From: Dryocola sp051307055 | GTDB taxonomy: Bacteria > Pseudomonadota > Gammaproteobacteria > Enterobacterales > Enterobacteriaceae | Length of the DNA stretch: 64,000 nucleotides | Direction: 5' to 3' | Assembly: GCF_051307055.1 (NCBI RefSeq) | Contig: NZ_CP149994.1 | Span: 1,302,001-1,366,000, forward strand | Part shown: positions 15,974-24,823 of the stretch, piece by piece | Position numbering within the stretch: the first letter of the stretch is position 1 | Layout: every line of letters begins with the position of its first letter | Translations under genes and position numbers: made by a program | Notes under the pieces: model-generated | Databases searched by the model: none | Told to the model about the DNA's origin: nothing | What the model saw: only the letters and a program-made list of their open reading frames with translations

Positions 15974-17098
15974 TCAGTCTTCGAAATACCAGTAACCCTG
16001 ATTTAACAGTTCGGTCAGCACCGCCATAAAGGCCTCATCCTGCAGCGCCGAACCCAGCGTTTGTTGGTCGACTGAAGTAAACCGGCACAGCGCATCGGCG
16101 GCGGCGTGATTCTTTGTCATCAGCGGTTCGCTGTTGATAAAGAAGCTGTCGCCCACGTTCAGCACGCGCAGGCCGCTCAGGCGAGTCAGGCTGTCGCCCT
16201 GCAGCAGAGCATCAAGAATTTCTGACTGCGCATATGGCGGCTGCGCAGGGGCGATATCCAGTTCATGACGCGGCGTGGTGGCAAAACGTCCGAACCACTG
16301 CCTGAAATCTTCCGGCTGGTTGATCATGTCCATCATCATGCCGCGCAGACGATCCAGCTCGTAGGCTTCTACTTTGCCCGGATGTTCGCGCAGCCTCAGA
16401 TCCGGATCGCTGTAGTGCTCATTACCCAGATCGTTTTCCAGCGCGTAGTCGGCAAAGCTGCTGATCAGATCGCGGTTATTTGGCCCACGAAAACCAACGG
16501 AGTAGTTAAGGGCGGTTTCATGGGTAAACCCGTCGTGCGGGAAGCCCGGCGGAATATACAGAATGTCGCCCGGCTCAAGATCTTCATCGATAATCGGCGT
16601 AAAAGGATCGACATGCAGCAGCGCCGGATGCGGGCAAAACTGGCGCATCGGCAGCTTATCGCCCACGCGCCAGCGGCGACGGCCCATCCCCTGGATAATA
16701 AACACATCGTACTGGTCAATATGCGGCCCTACGCCGCCGCCCGGCACGGAGAAAGAGATCATCAGATCGTCCAGACGCCAGTCCGGCAGCACGCGGAAAG
16801 GGCGTACCAGCTCGGCGGAAGGCTTATGCCAGTGGTTCACGGCCTGCGCCAGCAGAGACCAGCCTTTTTCACCCAGATTATCGAAATGTTCAAACGGCCC
16901 GTTGCTGGCATGCCACTGCCCGTCTTCGCTATGGCTGACGAGGCGGCTATCCACCTCAGGCTCCATGGCGAGGCCCGCCAGCTCATCCGGCGTAATAGGA
17001 TCGACAAAATCCGGGAAGGCCTTTTTCAGTACAACCGGCCTTTTTTGCCAATATTTTTCTAAAAATTGTTGCCAGTCTAAGGTGAGTTGATAAGCCAT
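15974..17098 (-). CDS. roxA: Ribosomal protein L16 arginine hydroxylase RoxA
   Basis: 374 residues. A JmjC-type 2-oxoglutarate/Fe(II) oxygenase that hydroxylates an Arg of ribosomal protein L16. The metal ligands are visible as HID in VGPHIDQYDVF and as the distal His in IPPGFPHDGF. The C-terminal dimer/winged-helix part ends GYWYFED. Start 17098 matches E. coli RoxA/YcfD (MxYQLTL). In E. coli the gene lies elsewhere, near phoPQ, so its place between mlrA and dinG marks a rearrangement. Confidence 0.95.
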   Translation of the reverse strand: MAYQLTLDWQQFLEKYWQKRPVVLKKAFPDFVDPITPDELAGLAMEPEVDSRLVSHSEDGQWHASNGPFEHFDNLGEKGWSLLAQAVNHWHKPSAELVRPFRVLPDWRLDDLMISFSVPGGGVGPHIDQYDVFIIQGMGRRRWRVGDKLPMRQFCPHPALLHVDPFTPIIDEDLEPGDILYIPPGFPHDGFTHETALNYSVGFRGPNNRDLISSFADYALENDLGNEHYSDPDLRLREHPGKVEAYELDRLRGMMMDMINQPEDFRQWFGRFATTPRHELDIAPAQPPYAQSEILDALLQGDSLTRLSGLRVLNVGDSFFINSEPLMTKNHAAADALCRFTSVDQQTLGSALQDEAFMAVLTELLNQGYWYFED

Positions 17099-17266
17099 AG
17101 TTTCATACCAGTAGGAGAACAAACGGGCTTGATTATAGGGAGGAAGCGCGCGACGCCGCTTTGTCATTGGTCAAGGCCGGGTGGATGACTTAAAAACAAA
17201 AAATGATGCCGTCCGCGTGCGAAAAGTGGGACAATAGTGGCTGTTTATACAGTAGAAGTGGTGCTC

Positions 17267-19438
17267 ATGGCTTTGTCCCCGGCGCAAAAAGCGCAAATCG
17301 CCGCCTGGTATAAGGCGCTGCAACAGCAGATCCCGGACTTTATTCCGCGTCCCCCGCAGCGGCAGATGATTGCCGAAGTGGCGAAAACGCTGGCGGGTGA
17401 AGAGGGGCGCCACCTGGCGATTGAAGCGCCAACGGGCGTGGGGAAAACGCTCTCATACCTGATTCCGGGCATCGCTATCGCGCGCGGGGAGCAAAAAACG
17501 CTGGTGGTCAGCACCGCAAACGTAGCGTTGCAGGACCAGATCTTCAGTAAAGACCTGCCGCTGCTGCGCAAAATTATCCCCGATCTAAAATTTACCGCCG
17601 CTTTCGGTCGTGGGCGCTACGTCTGCCCGCGTAATCTGGCGGCCTTAGCCACGGATAACCTGGCGCAGGGAGATTTGCTCGCCTTTCTTGACGACGAACT
17701 GGCTCCCGCCAGCAAGGATGAACAGCAGCGCTGCGCGAAGCTGAAAACCGAGCTGGATGCCTACAAATGGGACGGAATACGCGATCATAACGCGCAGGCC
17801 ATCGACGACGATCTCTGGCGGCGGATGAGCACGGATAAAGCCAGTTGCCTTGGCCGCAACTGCCACTGGTATCGCGAATGCCCGTTTTTCGTGGCGCGCC
17901 GCGAAATCGACGAGGCGGAAGTGGTGGTGGCTAACCACGCGCTGGTGATGGCAGCCATGGAAAGCGATGCTGTTTTGCCGGAAGCGAAAAACCTGCTGCT
18001 GGTGCTCGATGAAGGCCACCATCTGCCGGACGTCGCCCGTGACGCGCTGGAGATGAGCGCCGAAGTCACTCCCGGCCACAGCCGCCTGCAGCTCGATTTG
18101 TTCTGCAAGCTGGTGGAAACCTGCATGGCGCAGTTCCGTCCGAAAAGCCCGCCGCCGCTGACAAACCCCGAGCGCCTGACCAACCACTGCGATGAAGTCC
18201 ATGAGCTGCTTAGTTCGTTTTACGGCATCGTAAGGTTCTGGATGCCGGGCGAGTATGAAAGCGAGCACCGTTTTGAAATGGGCGTGCTGCCCGAAGAAAT
18301 TATGGTTATCTGCCAGCGGCTGGCGAAATTAATGGAGGGCCTGCGCAGCCTGGCGGAAGCGCTGCAGGGCGATCTGAGTGAAAAAACCGGCAGCCATGAC
18401 GTGGTGCGCGTGCATCGCGCCCTGTTGCAAATGAACCGCGCGCTGGGCTATTTCGAATCCCAAAGTAAGCTCTGGCGTCTTTCCGCCATGGATCAGGCCT
18501 CCGGCGCGCCCGTTTCTAAGTGGGTAACGCGGGAAAATCGGGAAGGGCAGCCGCATCTGTTCTTTCACTGCGTAGGCATCCGCGTAAGCGACCAGCTGGA
18601 AAAGTTAGTCTGGCGTAACGTGCCGCATGTGATTATTACCTCGGCCACGCTGCGTTCGCTTAACAAATTCGACCGTCTGCAGGAGATGAGCGGCCTGCGC
18701 GAAAAAGCGGGCGACCGTTTTATAGCGCTGGATTCGCCCTTTAATCATATCGATCAGGGCAAGCTGGTTATCCCGCAGCTCACGGTTGAGCCAACGATGG
18801 AAAACGAACCGCAGCATCTCGCTGAAATGGCGGCCTTTTTCCGTGCCGAGCTGGCAAAAGGCGAGCACAAAGGTATGCTGGTACTGTTCGCCAGCAACCG
18901 CGCCATGCAGCTGTTTCTGACCCACGTCGTCGATCTGCGCCTCACTTTGCTGGTGCAGGGCGATCAGCCCCGCTACAGGCTGGTGGAACTGCATCGCAAG
19001 CGCGTGGAGCAGGGGGAAACCAGCGTGCTGGTCGGGCTGCAATCTTTTGCCGAAGGGTTAGATTTAAAAGGCGATCTGCTAAGCCAGGTGCATATCCATA
19101 AGATCGCTTTCCCGCCGGTAGACAGTCCGGTGGTGGTAACGGAAGGGGAGTGGTTAAAAAGTCTCCGGCGCTATCCTTTCGAAGTGCAGAGTTTGCCTGC
19201 CGCCTCATTTAACCTTATCCAGCAGGTAGGGCGTTTAATTCGTAGCCACGGCTGTTATGGCGAGGTCGTTATTTACGACCGCCGCCTGCTGACCAAAAAT
19301 TACGGCCAGCGTTTGCTGGGCGCTTTGCCGGTATTTCCTATTACCCAGCCGCCCGCGCCTGCGGCTAAACTGATTAAAGCAGCGCCTGAAAAGGCCGCGC
19401 GACGCAAAGGTGCGGGCAAAAAATACCGGGCAGGCTGA
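17267..19438 (+). CDS. dinG: ATP-dependent helicase DinG
   Basis: 723 residues, an XPD/Rad3-like 5'-3' DNA helicase that unwinds R-loops, D-loops and G-quadruplexes. Walker A is APTGVGKT and the DEGH box is VLDEGHHLPD. The 4Fe-4S ligands are visible as GRGRYVCPRN and CLGRNCHWYRECPFF. The C-terminal motif VI is QQVGRLIRSHG. Start 17267 (MALSPAQKAQ) matches E. coli; an upstream in-frame ATG lacks support. ybiB follows on the same strand, as in E. coli. Confidence 0.96.
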   Translation: MALSPAQKAQIAAWYKALQQQIPDFIPRPPQRQMIAEVAKTLAGEEGRHLAIEAPTGVGKTLSYLIPGIAIARGEQKTLVVSTANVALQDQIFSKDLPLLRKIIPDLKFTAAFGRGRYVCPRNLAALATDNLAQGDLLAFLDDELAPASKDEQQRCAKLKTELDAYKWDGIRDHNAQAIDDDLWRRMSTDKASCLGRNCHWYRECPFFVARREIDEAEVVVANHALVMAAMESDAVLPEAKNLLLVLDEGHHLPDVARDALEMSAEVTPGHSRLQLDLFCKLVETCMAQFRPKSPPPLTNPERLTNHCDEVHELLSSFYGIVRFWMPGEYESEHRFEMGVLPEEIMVICQRLAKLMEGLRSLAEALQGDLSEKTGSHDVVRVHRALLQMNRALGYFESQSKLWRLSAMDQASGAPVSKWVTRENREGQPHLFFHCVGIRVSDQLEKLVWRNVPHVIITSATLRSLNKFDRLQEMSGLREKAGDRFIALDSPFNHIDQGKLVIPQLTVEPTMENEPQHLAEMAAFFRAELAKGEHKGMLVLFASNRAMQLFLTHVVDLRLTLLVQGDQPRYRLVELHRKRVEQGETSVLVGLQSFAEGLDLKGDLLSQVHIHKIAFPPVDSPVVVTEGEWLKSLRRYPFEVQSLPAASFNLIQQVGRLIRSHGCYGEVVIYDRRLLTKNYGQRLLGALPVFPITQPPAPAAKLIKAAPEKAARRKGAGKKYRAG

Positions 19439-19456
19439 GGGCAGGCCTCATCAGGT

Positions 19457-19475
19457 TGAGATAAAAAATATCTCA
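19457..19475. repeat. Short palindrome between dinG and ybiB
   Basis: TGAGATA-AAAAA-TATCTCA is a perfect 7-bp inverted repeat. There is no T-run after it, so it is more operator-like than terminator-like. Role unknown. Confidence 0.5.
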
Positions 19476-19583
19476 CCGTAAAAATAACAGGGAAATCGAT
19501 TTACTGATTTCCGGCAGATCAATCACAAAGGAGGAAAGGCCACGCTTTTTCCTTCTTTGTCAGGAATCTCAGGGGGAGCTGAA

Positions 19584-20552
19584 ATGGACTATCGCAAAAT
19601 TATAAAAGAAATAGGGCGCGGCAAGAACCACGCCAGAGATCTGGATTTTGATACCGCACTCGGGTTGTACACCCATATGCTTAACGGCGAGGTACCGGAG
19701 CTTGAGCTTGGCGGCGTGCTTATCGCGCTGCGTATTAAAGGCGAAGGCGAGGCTGAAATGCTGGGCTTCTACGCAGCGATGAAGCAGCACCTTATCTCCC
19801 TTACGCCGCCGGTAAACAAACCGATGCCGATAGTGATCCCCTCTTATAACGGCGCGCGCAAGCAGGCAAACCTGACGCCGCTGCTGGCGATGCTGCTTAA
19901 TCGTCTGGGCTATCCGGTCGTGGTGCATGGCGTAAGCCACGATCCCACCCGCGTGCTGACGGAAACCATTTTTACGCTGCTGGGAATCGAGCCCACGCTG
20001 CATGCGGGCCAGGCCCAGGCGAAGCTCGAATCGCATCATCCGGTGTATATGCCGATTGGCGCGCTGTGCCCGCCGATGGAAAACCAGCTCGCCATGCGCT
20101 GGCGGATGGGCGTTCGCAACAGCGCGCATACGCTGGCGAAACTCGCTACGCCGTTTGCAGAAGATGCCGCGCTGCGTCTTGCCAGCGTTTCACATCCGGA
20201 ATATGTGCCGAAAGTGGCGAAATTCTTTGCCGAAATCGGCGGGCGCGGCCTGCTGATGCACGGCACAGAAGGCGAAGTCTATGCCAGTCCGCAGCGCTGT
20301 CCGCAGATAAGCCTGATTGACGGACAGGGCACGCGGGTTGTAAGCGAGCGGCAGACAGAGATGAGAGGCGAAGATATGGCGCTGCCTGCGGCGAAAGATC
20401 CGGAGGTTACCGCGCGCTGGATTGAACGCTGTGTGGCGGGCCTGGAGCCGGTACCGCAGTCATTAAAAACGCAGATGGCCTGTTGTCTGGTGGCGACCGG
20501 CGAGGCGCAAACGCTCGAAGACGGGCTTGTGAGAGTCGACCAGACGTTTTAA
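19584..20552 (+). CDS. ybiB: TrpD2-family nucleic-acid-binding protein YbiB
   Basis: 322 residues with the glycosyltransferase family 3 / anthranilate phosphoribosyltransferase-like fold. It is almost colinear with E. coli YbiB (MDYRKIIKEIGRGKNHARDL, MPIVIPSYNGARKQANLTPL, LLMHGTEGEVYA). YbiB proteins bind nucleic acid rather than acting as TrpD, and ybiB belongs with dinG in a LexA-linked neighbourhood in E. coli. Start 19584 follows GGGGGAGCTGAA and matches E. coli. Confidence 0.94.
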   Translation: MDYRKIIKEIGRGKNHARDLDFDTALGLYTHMLNGEVPELELGGVLIALRIKGEGEAEMLGFYAAMKQHLISLTPPVNKPMPIVIPSYNGARKQANLTPLLAMLLNRLGYPVVVHGVSHDPTRVLTETIFTLLGIEPTLHAGQAQAKLESHHPVYMPIGALCPPMENQLAMRWRMGVRNSAHTLAKLATPFAEDAALRLASVSHPEYVPKVAKFFAEIGGRGLLMHGTEGEVYASPQRCPQISLIDGQGTRVVSERQTEMRGEDMALPAAKDPEVTARWIERCVAGLEPVPQSLKTQMACCLVATGEAQTLEDGLVRVDQTF

Positions 20553-20567
20553 CCCTGAACGGCAGGC

Positions 20568-20597
20568 AAAAAAAAGCCTGCGGCATAATCCGCAGGC
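20568..20597 (-). terminator. Terminator for ybiJ
   Basis: Stem GCCTGCGG / CCGCAGGC with loop CATAAT; the minus strand continues into eight T. It lies about 100 bp past the ybiJ stop. It also faces the end of ybiB, and a smaller GCAGGC-A8-GCCTGC hairpin overlaps it. Confidence 0.8.
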
Positions 20598-20695
20598 AAC
20601 AAGGGTAACATCAAGGGTCAAACAAGGGCGGAGCAGGGCTCCAGATGAGGGTAAAGCAAAGCTACGGTTCAGGGTTAAAACTTTTCTCTCGCGAC

Positions 20696-20956
20696 CTAGT
20701 TGTAGATTACAGCGGAGCCGCTCATTTTGCCGTTGGTGTTGGCAGAAGTAATAGAGTAGGCGCTGGCACCCGCCTGCTGCGCTTTCTGAGCGAGCTGTGC
20801 TTCCAGCCCATCCAGCGTTGTAGCGCCTTGTACAGACACTACGCCAACTTTATTCAGGCTCTGAGCTTCAGCATGGCTGACAGATTGTGCAGCGAATGCG
20901 CCGGATGAAAGGGTGGCAAGGGCGAGAGCGGCAACAGCATATTTGATGGTTTTCAT
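20696..20956 (-). CDS. ybiJ: YdgH/BhsA/McbA-family periplasmic protein YbiJ
   Basis: 86 residues. A signal peptide (MKTIKYAVAALALATLSSGA ending FAAQ) is followed by a single YdgH/BhsA domain: VGVVSVQGATTLDGLEAQLA and the ending SGSAVIYN. Sequence and position next to ybiB identify YbiJ. Paralogues BhsA and McbA respond to stress and affect biofilm; YbiJ itself is uncharacterised. Start 20956 gives the signal peptide. Confidence 0.92.
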   Translation of the reverse strand: MKTIKYAVAALALATLSSGAFAAQSVSHAEAQSLNKVGVVSVQGATTLDGLEAQLAQKAQQAGASAYSITSANTNGKMSGSAVIYN

Positions 20957-21318
20957 GATTAATCTCTTGCAGGTTATTCTGTTAAGGGGACGTTGTTCCG
21001 TCGATGTGATTATGGTCACACTTTTCGGCAGAATAATAAACCAAAGAGAATTGACGGCGTTGTTCAAAAAAATTGAATGTATTCTAACCTTTTGAAATTG
21101 GTGATGATTAGTCTACGAATTGTCAACTTTGCAATTGTCATCACCTTTCCGCCTCGTTTAGCGCATCTTTTGCTACTCTTTTTCGTATTGCTGGTCGCAC
21201 CTGATGAGCAACCGCTTGCGCAGGCTTTTTACGCAGGATGCGGCACTTTTCACTGAAAGCGCGGCGGCGAACTTTTATAATGAAGTTCTTTAATTTCAGC
21301 CTATTCAGATGAGGTTCG
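20957..21318. other. Non-coding stretch between ybiJ and the IS481-like gene
   Basis: No gene seen. It holds the ybiJ promoter on the minus strand and the promoter of the 21,319 gene on the plus strand. The last 100 bp have a phage-like mix of GC-rich and AT-rich tracts, but I find no repeat or hairpin that stands out. Confidence 0.4.
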
Positions 21319-22161
21319 ATGGAGATCAAGCTGCACTCCAACGCGACAACGACGCCGCGCACCCGGAAATACATTCAGGACTCGAATAAAACGGACGCTG
21401 AGCTTGCCGAAGAGCTGAATATCTCCGTCGATACCGTGCGCCGCTGGCGTAAGCGGGATGACTGCTATGATAAATCTCATCGCCCCAATACCATTCACCG
21501 GGCGCTAAGCCGTGAGCAGGAAGCTATCCTGGTTTTTCTGCGTCTGCGCCTTGCGCTGTCGCTTGACGAACTACTTGAAGCGGCGCGCCTGCTGGTCCAG
21601 CAGGGGATTTCCCGGGCGAGCATCAGTCGAATGCTGCAAAACTGGCAGGTTTCGCGTATCGGTAAGCCGGACTTAGCGCAGGCTGCGGGCCATTTGCGGC
21701 TGGATATCTTCCCGCTGCCGGAAGTCATCAGCCATAAGCAGGGCGTGCTGCTGGTCTTTAGCGATCCCGTTTCTGGCTATCTGGCGGTGGCGCTGCGCGA
21801 GCGGGACGAGCATCAGCCTCTTGAGGGGCTGGTCGGCTTTCTGCAAAACGGCCTGCTGCTGCCGGTTCTGTCGATCGCAGCGCGCCCTTCGACGCTGGCG
21901 CAGAAGCTGGCACAGGAACTGGGCGTACCTTTACATGCTGCGGAAGAAGAAAGCTGGCTGGCAGAAGCGGCAAAGGGCAATTTCCAGCAGCCGCTGGAGG
22001 CGATGCTTAACGGCGAGCGTTTTGATAAGAGGCTGGGGCTTGGGGCCGTGCTGCTGGAATTTGAGGATCTGCTAAACCAGAGGATTATCCGCAGCCGGTT
22101 GAAGAATCTCACTCCGGCCGCGTGGCTAAAGCTGCGCCAGGAGACCAGTCACAGCGCGTAG
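21319..22161 (+). CDS. IS481-transposase-derived helix-turn-helix protein
   Basis: 280 residues. The N-terminal 100 residues look like the DNA-binding end of IS481-family transposases: LHSNATTTPRTRKYIQ, ELAEELNISVDTVRRWRKR with the following HRPNTIHRALS, and SRASISRMLQNWQVSR. The C-terminal part keeps an rve-like outline (LVFSDPVSGYLAVALRE) but no intact DDE triad is evident, and no terminal inverted repeats flank the gene. I infer a domesticated regulator rather than an active transposase. It converges on the EIIB remnant and overlaps its end by 13 bp. Confidence 0.7.
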   Translation: MEIKLHSNATTTPRTRKYIQDSNKTDAELAEELNISVDTVRRWRKRDDCYDKSHRPNTIHRALSREQEAILVFLRLRLALSLDELLEAARLLVQQGISRASISRMLQNWQVSRIGKPDLAQAAGHLRLDIFPLPEVISHKQGVLLVFSDPVSGYLAVALRERDEHQPLEGLVGFLQNGLLLPVLSIAARPSTLAQKLAQELGVPLHAAEEESWLAEAAKGNFQQPLEAMLNGERFDKRLGLGAVLLEFEDLLNQRIIRSRLKNLTPAAWLKLRQETSHSA

Positions 22162-22412
22162 TCGAGAATTTTATCCCCGTTGACCATGCCGTAATCCATC
22201 ATGTTAATCGTCTCAACCCTTTTATTAAGCGGCCCGGCAATCTGCTGGCATTCCGCCAGATTGTAGGCGATTTACGGGCCAGGCAGCGCGCAGTCGTAGT
22301 TGGCGATCGCTGTATTAAACTCCTGTACGCCTTTAGCGGCTGCTTTCTGCATGCGCTTTACCACCAGGCTCGTCGACATCCCTAAATCGCAGACCAGCAG
22401 GATCTTTTTCAT
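22149..22412 (-). pseudogene. PTS lactose/cellobiose-type EIIB, nonsense-mutated
   Basis: The reading frame gives MKKILLVCDLGMSTSLVVKR with the phospho-acceptor Cys at residue 8, then DCALPGP, a TAA at 22272-22274, and IAYNLAECQQIAGPLNK to DYGMVNGDKILDYAL. The usual family sequence has Gln at the stop (GPQIxY), so a single CAA-to-TAA change explains it. About 10-15 residues are also missing between VQEF and NTAIANYD compared with typical EIIB length. The start overlaps the aminopeptidase stop as ATGA. Confidence 0.8.
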
Positions 22413-23851
22413 CGTTGGTTTCCTTCACAAAGAGTAAGCAAATACTGCGTGAGCAGATGGGCGGGGCGGCCGCTGGCCTGGGTGAATTTGCCGCGGCTTA
22501 GCGCGGTGCCGCTGACGTCGAGGTGCGCCCACGGCATTTGATGGCAAAACTTGCTTAAGAACTGGGCCGCCGAAACCGCAATAGCGGCGTTGTTCGGCGG
22601 CGTATTGGTCAGATCGGCAATGCTGCTCCTGACCTGTTTATCAAAGCTTTCATCTAGCGGCAGCGGCCAGACTCTGTCCTGCGTCAGCGCCGCGGCCCGC
22701 CGGATTTGATCTTCAAGCGCCGCCGAATTGCTCATTATGCCGCTGATGTCGTAGCCCAAAGCTTTAACCACCGCGCCGGTGAGCGTAGCGACGTCAATCA
22801 GAGCAGCCGGTTTAAAGGTTTGCGCGGCGTAGCTGAGCGCGTCGGCCAGAACCAGGCGGCCTTCCGCATCGGTATTAATGATTTCCACGCTGTGCCCGGC
22901 GTGTGAACGGACCACGTCGCCGGGGCGCATTGCGCTGTCCGTCGGCATGTTTTCCGCCAGCGCCATGACTGCCACAACGTTGAGCGGCAGGTTCAGCGCC
23001 TTAACCGTTTCGAGCAAGCCAAAGACTACCGCCGCGCCGCACATATCGTATTTCATGGTGCTCATGCCTTCGCCGCCTTTGAGCCACAGGCCGCCGGTAT
23101 CGAAAGTGATGCCCTTGCCGACAAAAGCGTAGGTTGGGGCGTTTTCTCCGGCACCCTGCCAGCGCAGCGTAACTAAGCGCGGCGGATTGCGGCTGCCTTT
23201 ACCGGTGGCGAGCAAACAGCCCATTTGCTGGCGCTCAATTTCGTTCTCGTCCAGCACATTGCAGGAGGTTTGTGGATGAGTTGCCCAAGCGACTGCGCGC
23301 TGCGCCACGGTTTCAGGCGTGCAGTCGCTGGCCGGCAGGTCGGCAAGCTGGCGCGAGAGCAGCATGCCGTCGGCAATGGCCTGCGCCTGGCTAACGAGCC
23401 GTCTGGCTTCTGCTGACGGATTCCCCAGCAGCCACAGCTCCCCGAGGCTTTGCTTTTCATCGTGGCGATAGCCAAGCTGCGGCAGCTGATAGAAGCGGTT
23501 CATGATGGCCAGCAGCAGCGCGCGCAGGCGAATAAAGGTGGTTTCATCTACAAGGTCGAAAGCGGAAATGTCCAGCGCTACGGGTTGAGCGACGGGCGAA
23601 GGGAGGACAGCGGCGATTTTTTCCGTCAGTTTACGCAGCGTTGCGGGCTGGCTCAGATCGCCATCCGGCAGCAGGCTGAGCGTCTGGCAGGCGTTGCGCA
23701 GGCCAAAGCGGCAGGTCTGCACTTCATCGGCCTGCGCCATTTCGCTGAGCACAGACCGGAGAGCTTCGGGCCAGGCCGCCGGGTTGGATTTCCACAGCAG
23801 CAGGTGCGCGTGGGCCAGGGATATATCTGGCTGTGAGAGTAAACATTTCAT
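22409..23851 (-). CDS. M17-family leucyl aminopeptidase
   Basis: 480 residues. The two-zinc M17 catalytic site is clear: GKGITFDTGGLWLKGGEGMS carries the Lys and Asp ligands, and IINTDAEGRLVLADAL is the family signature. The N-terminal domain is variable, as usual. It is not PepA or PepB by context: it is overlapped by ATGA at both ends, with the glycosylasparaginase upstream and EIIB downstream. It may release Asp/Asn residues from glycopeptide or beta-aspartyl products; this is inference. Confidence 0.85.
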   Translation of the reverse strand: MKCLLSQPDISLAHAHLLLWKSNPAAWPEALRSVLSEMAQADEVQTCRFGLRNACQTLSLLPDGDLSQPATLRKLTEKIAAVLPSPVAQPVALDISAFDLVDETTFIRLRALLLAIMNRFYQLPQLGYRHDEKQSLGELWLLGNPSAEARRLVSQAQAIADGMLLSRQLADLPASDCTPETVAQRAVAWATHPQTSCNVLDENEIERQQMGCLLATGKGSRNPPRLVTLRWQGAGENAPTYAFVGKGITFDTGGLWLKGGEGMSTMKYDMCGAAVVFGLLETVKALNLPLNVVAVMALAENMPTDSAMRPGDVVRSHAGHSVEIINTDAEGRLVLADALSYAAQTFKPAALIDVATLTGAVVKALGYDISGIMSNSAALEDQIRRAAALTQDRVWPLPLDESFDKQVRSSIADLTNTPPNNAAIAVSAAQFLSKFCHQMPWAHLDVSGTALSRGKFTQASGRPAHLLTQYLLTLCEGNQR

Positions 23852-24816
23852 TGAATGATCTCCGCCGTGATGCGCTGTTGATAGGCTTTCAGCCAGGCGC
23901 TGTCCGCCGGGCGAATCAGCGTGTTCTTACCATCGCGTTCGGTGAGGAAAACCGCCGCTGGCTGGGCGGGAGTCGCCACCGAGAAAGAAAAATTATCGAT
24001 TGTTGTAGCGGCCCCGTATTCGCCGCGGGTGTTCATGCAGACTACCGACAAATCCCCTGCGCGCCCGAAGCGTCTCATCAACTGCGCTTCCAGGTCGTAA
24101 ACGGCGGATTCCGCCGCCTGCTGGGGCGACATTCCTCGTCCCATACGGCTGACGATTTCATAGCTGATGCAGCCCTTCATCAGGTCCTCGCCGAGGCCGG
24201 TGGCGGTGGCGGCCCCGATTTGGCTGTCGGCGTAGAAGCCGGAGCCGGAAACCGGCGAGTCGCCCACGCGGCCAGGGCGCTTCATAAACAGGCCGCTGGT
24301 GGAGGTGCCGACGCAGATGTTTTGCCGCGCGTCGAGGGTGATAACGCCCACAGTATCGTGGCCGGTGTAGGGGCTAAGTCCACGGTCAAGAGTTTCACGC
24401 TTGCGCTTCAGGTAATGGTTTCGCGCACGTTCGGTCAGCATCTCTTTGCGCTCAAAGCCCTGCGCCAGCGCCCATTCTTCCGCGCCGGCTCCGACCATAA
24501 AGCTGTTGAAACGCTCGCGGCTGAGAGCCTGAGCAACCAGAATCGGGTTAGCAATATCGCGTACGCTGGCGACTGCGCCGATCGCGAGGCTGGTGCCGTC
24601 CATAAAAGCGGCGTCCAGCTCGACTTCTCCGCGTTCGTTGGGCAGGCCGCCAAACCCTACGGATTTGTAAAACGGATAGTCTTCTACGCATTTCACCGCG
24701 TGGATGGCCGCATCGCCGGCGGCCTTGTTTGCCTGAAGCAGACCTGCCGCCTCGGACACGCCTTCCCAGGCCATGCGCCAGGTGGCAATTACGCCCCAGT
24801 TTGCTGATAACATCAT
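23848..24816 (-). CDS. Glycosylasparaginase (N4-(beta-GlcNAc)-L-asparaginase) family, Ntn hydrolase
   Basis: 322 residues. The hallmark GHDTVGV contains the Asp-Thr bond that is cut autocatalytically to expose the N-terminal nucleophile Thr of the beta subunit. Further family features are SGLFMKRPGRVGDSPVSGSG and the C-terminal GSGFYADSQIGAATATGLGE. The family hydrolyses GlcNAc-Asn to aspartate and an aminosugar. There is no signal peptide, so it acts in the cytoplasm on imported substrate, consistent with the PTS gene 7 bp upstream. Start is ATG 24816 or the next codon. Confidence 0.85.
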   Translation of the reverse strand: MMLSANWGVIATWRMAWEGVSEAAGLLQANKAAGDAAIHAVKCVEDYPFYKSVGFGGLPNERGEVELDAAFMDGTSLAIGAVASVRDIANPILVAQALSRERFNSFMVGAGAEEWALAQGFERKEMLTERARNHYLKRKRETLDRGLSPYTGHDTVGVITLDARQNICVGTSTSGLFMKRPGRVGDSPVSGSGFYADSQIGAATATGLGEDLMKGCISYEIVSRMGRGMSPQQAAESAVYDLEAQLMRRFGRAGDLSVVCMNTRGEYGAATTIDNFSFSVATPAQPAAVFLTERDGKNTLIRPADSAWLKAYQQRITAEIIQ

Positions 24817-24823
24817 GTTTTAC

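Noticed and set aside
23833..24807. 324-codon open frame on the plus strand
   Set aside because: It lies exactly opposite the glycosylasparaginase gene, which has the family motifs. Its composition (Arg/Gly/His/Ala rich) is that of an antisense shadow in GC-rich DNA.
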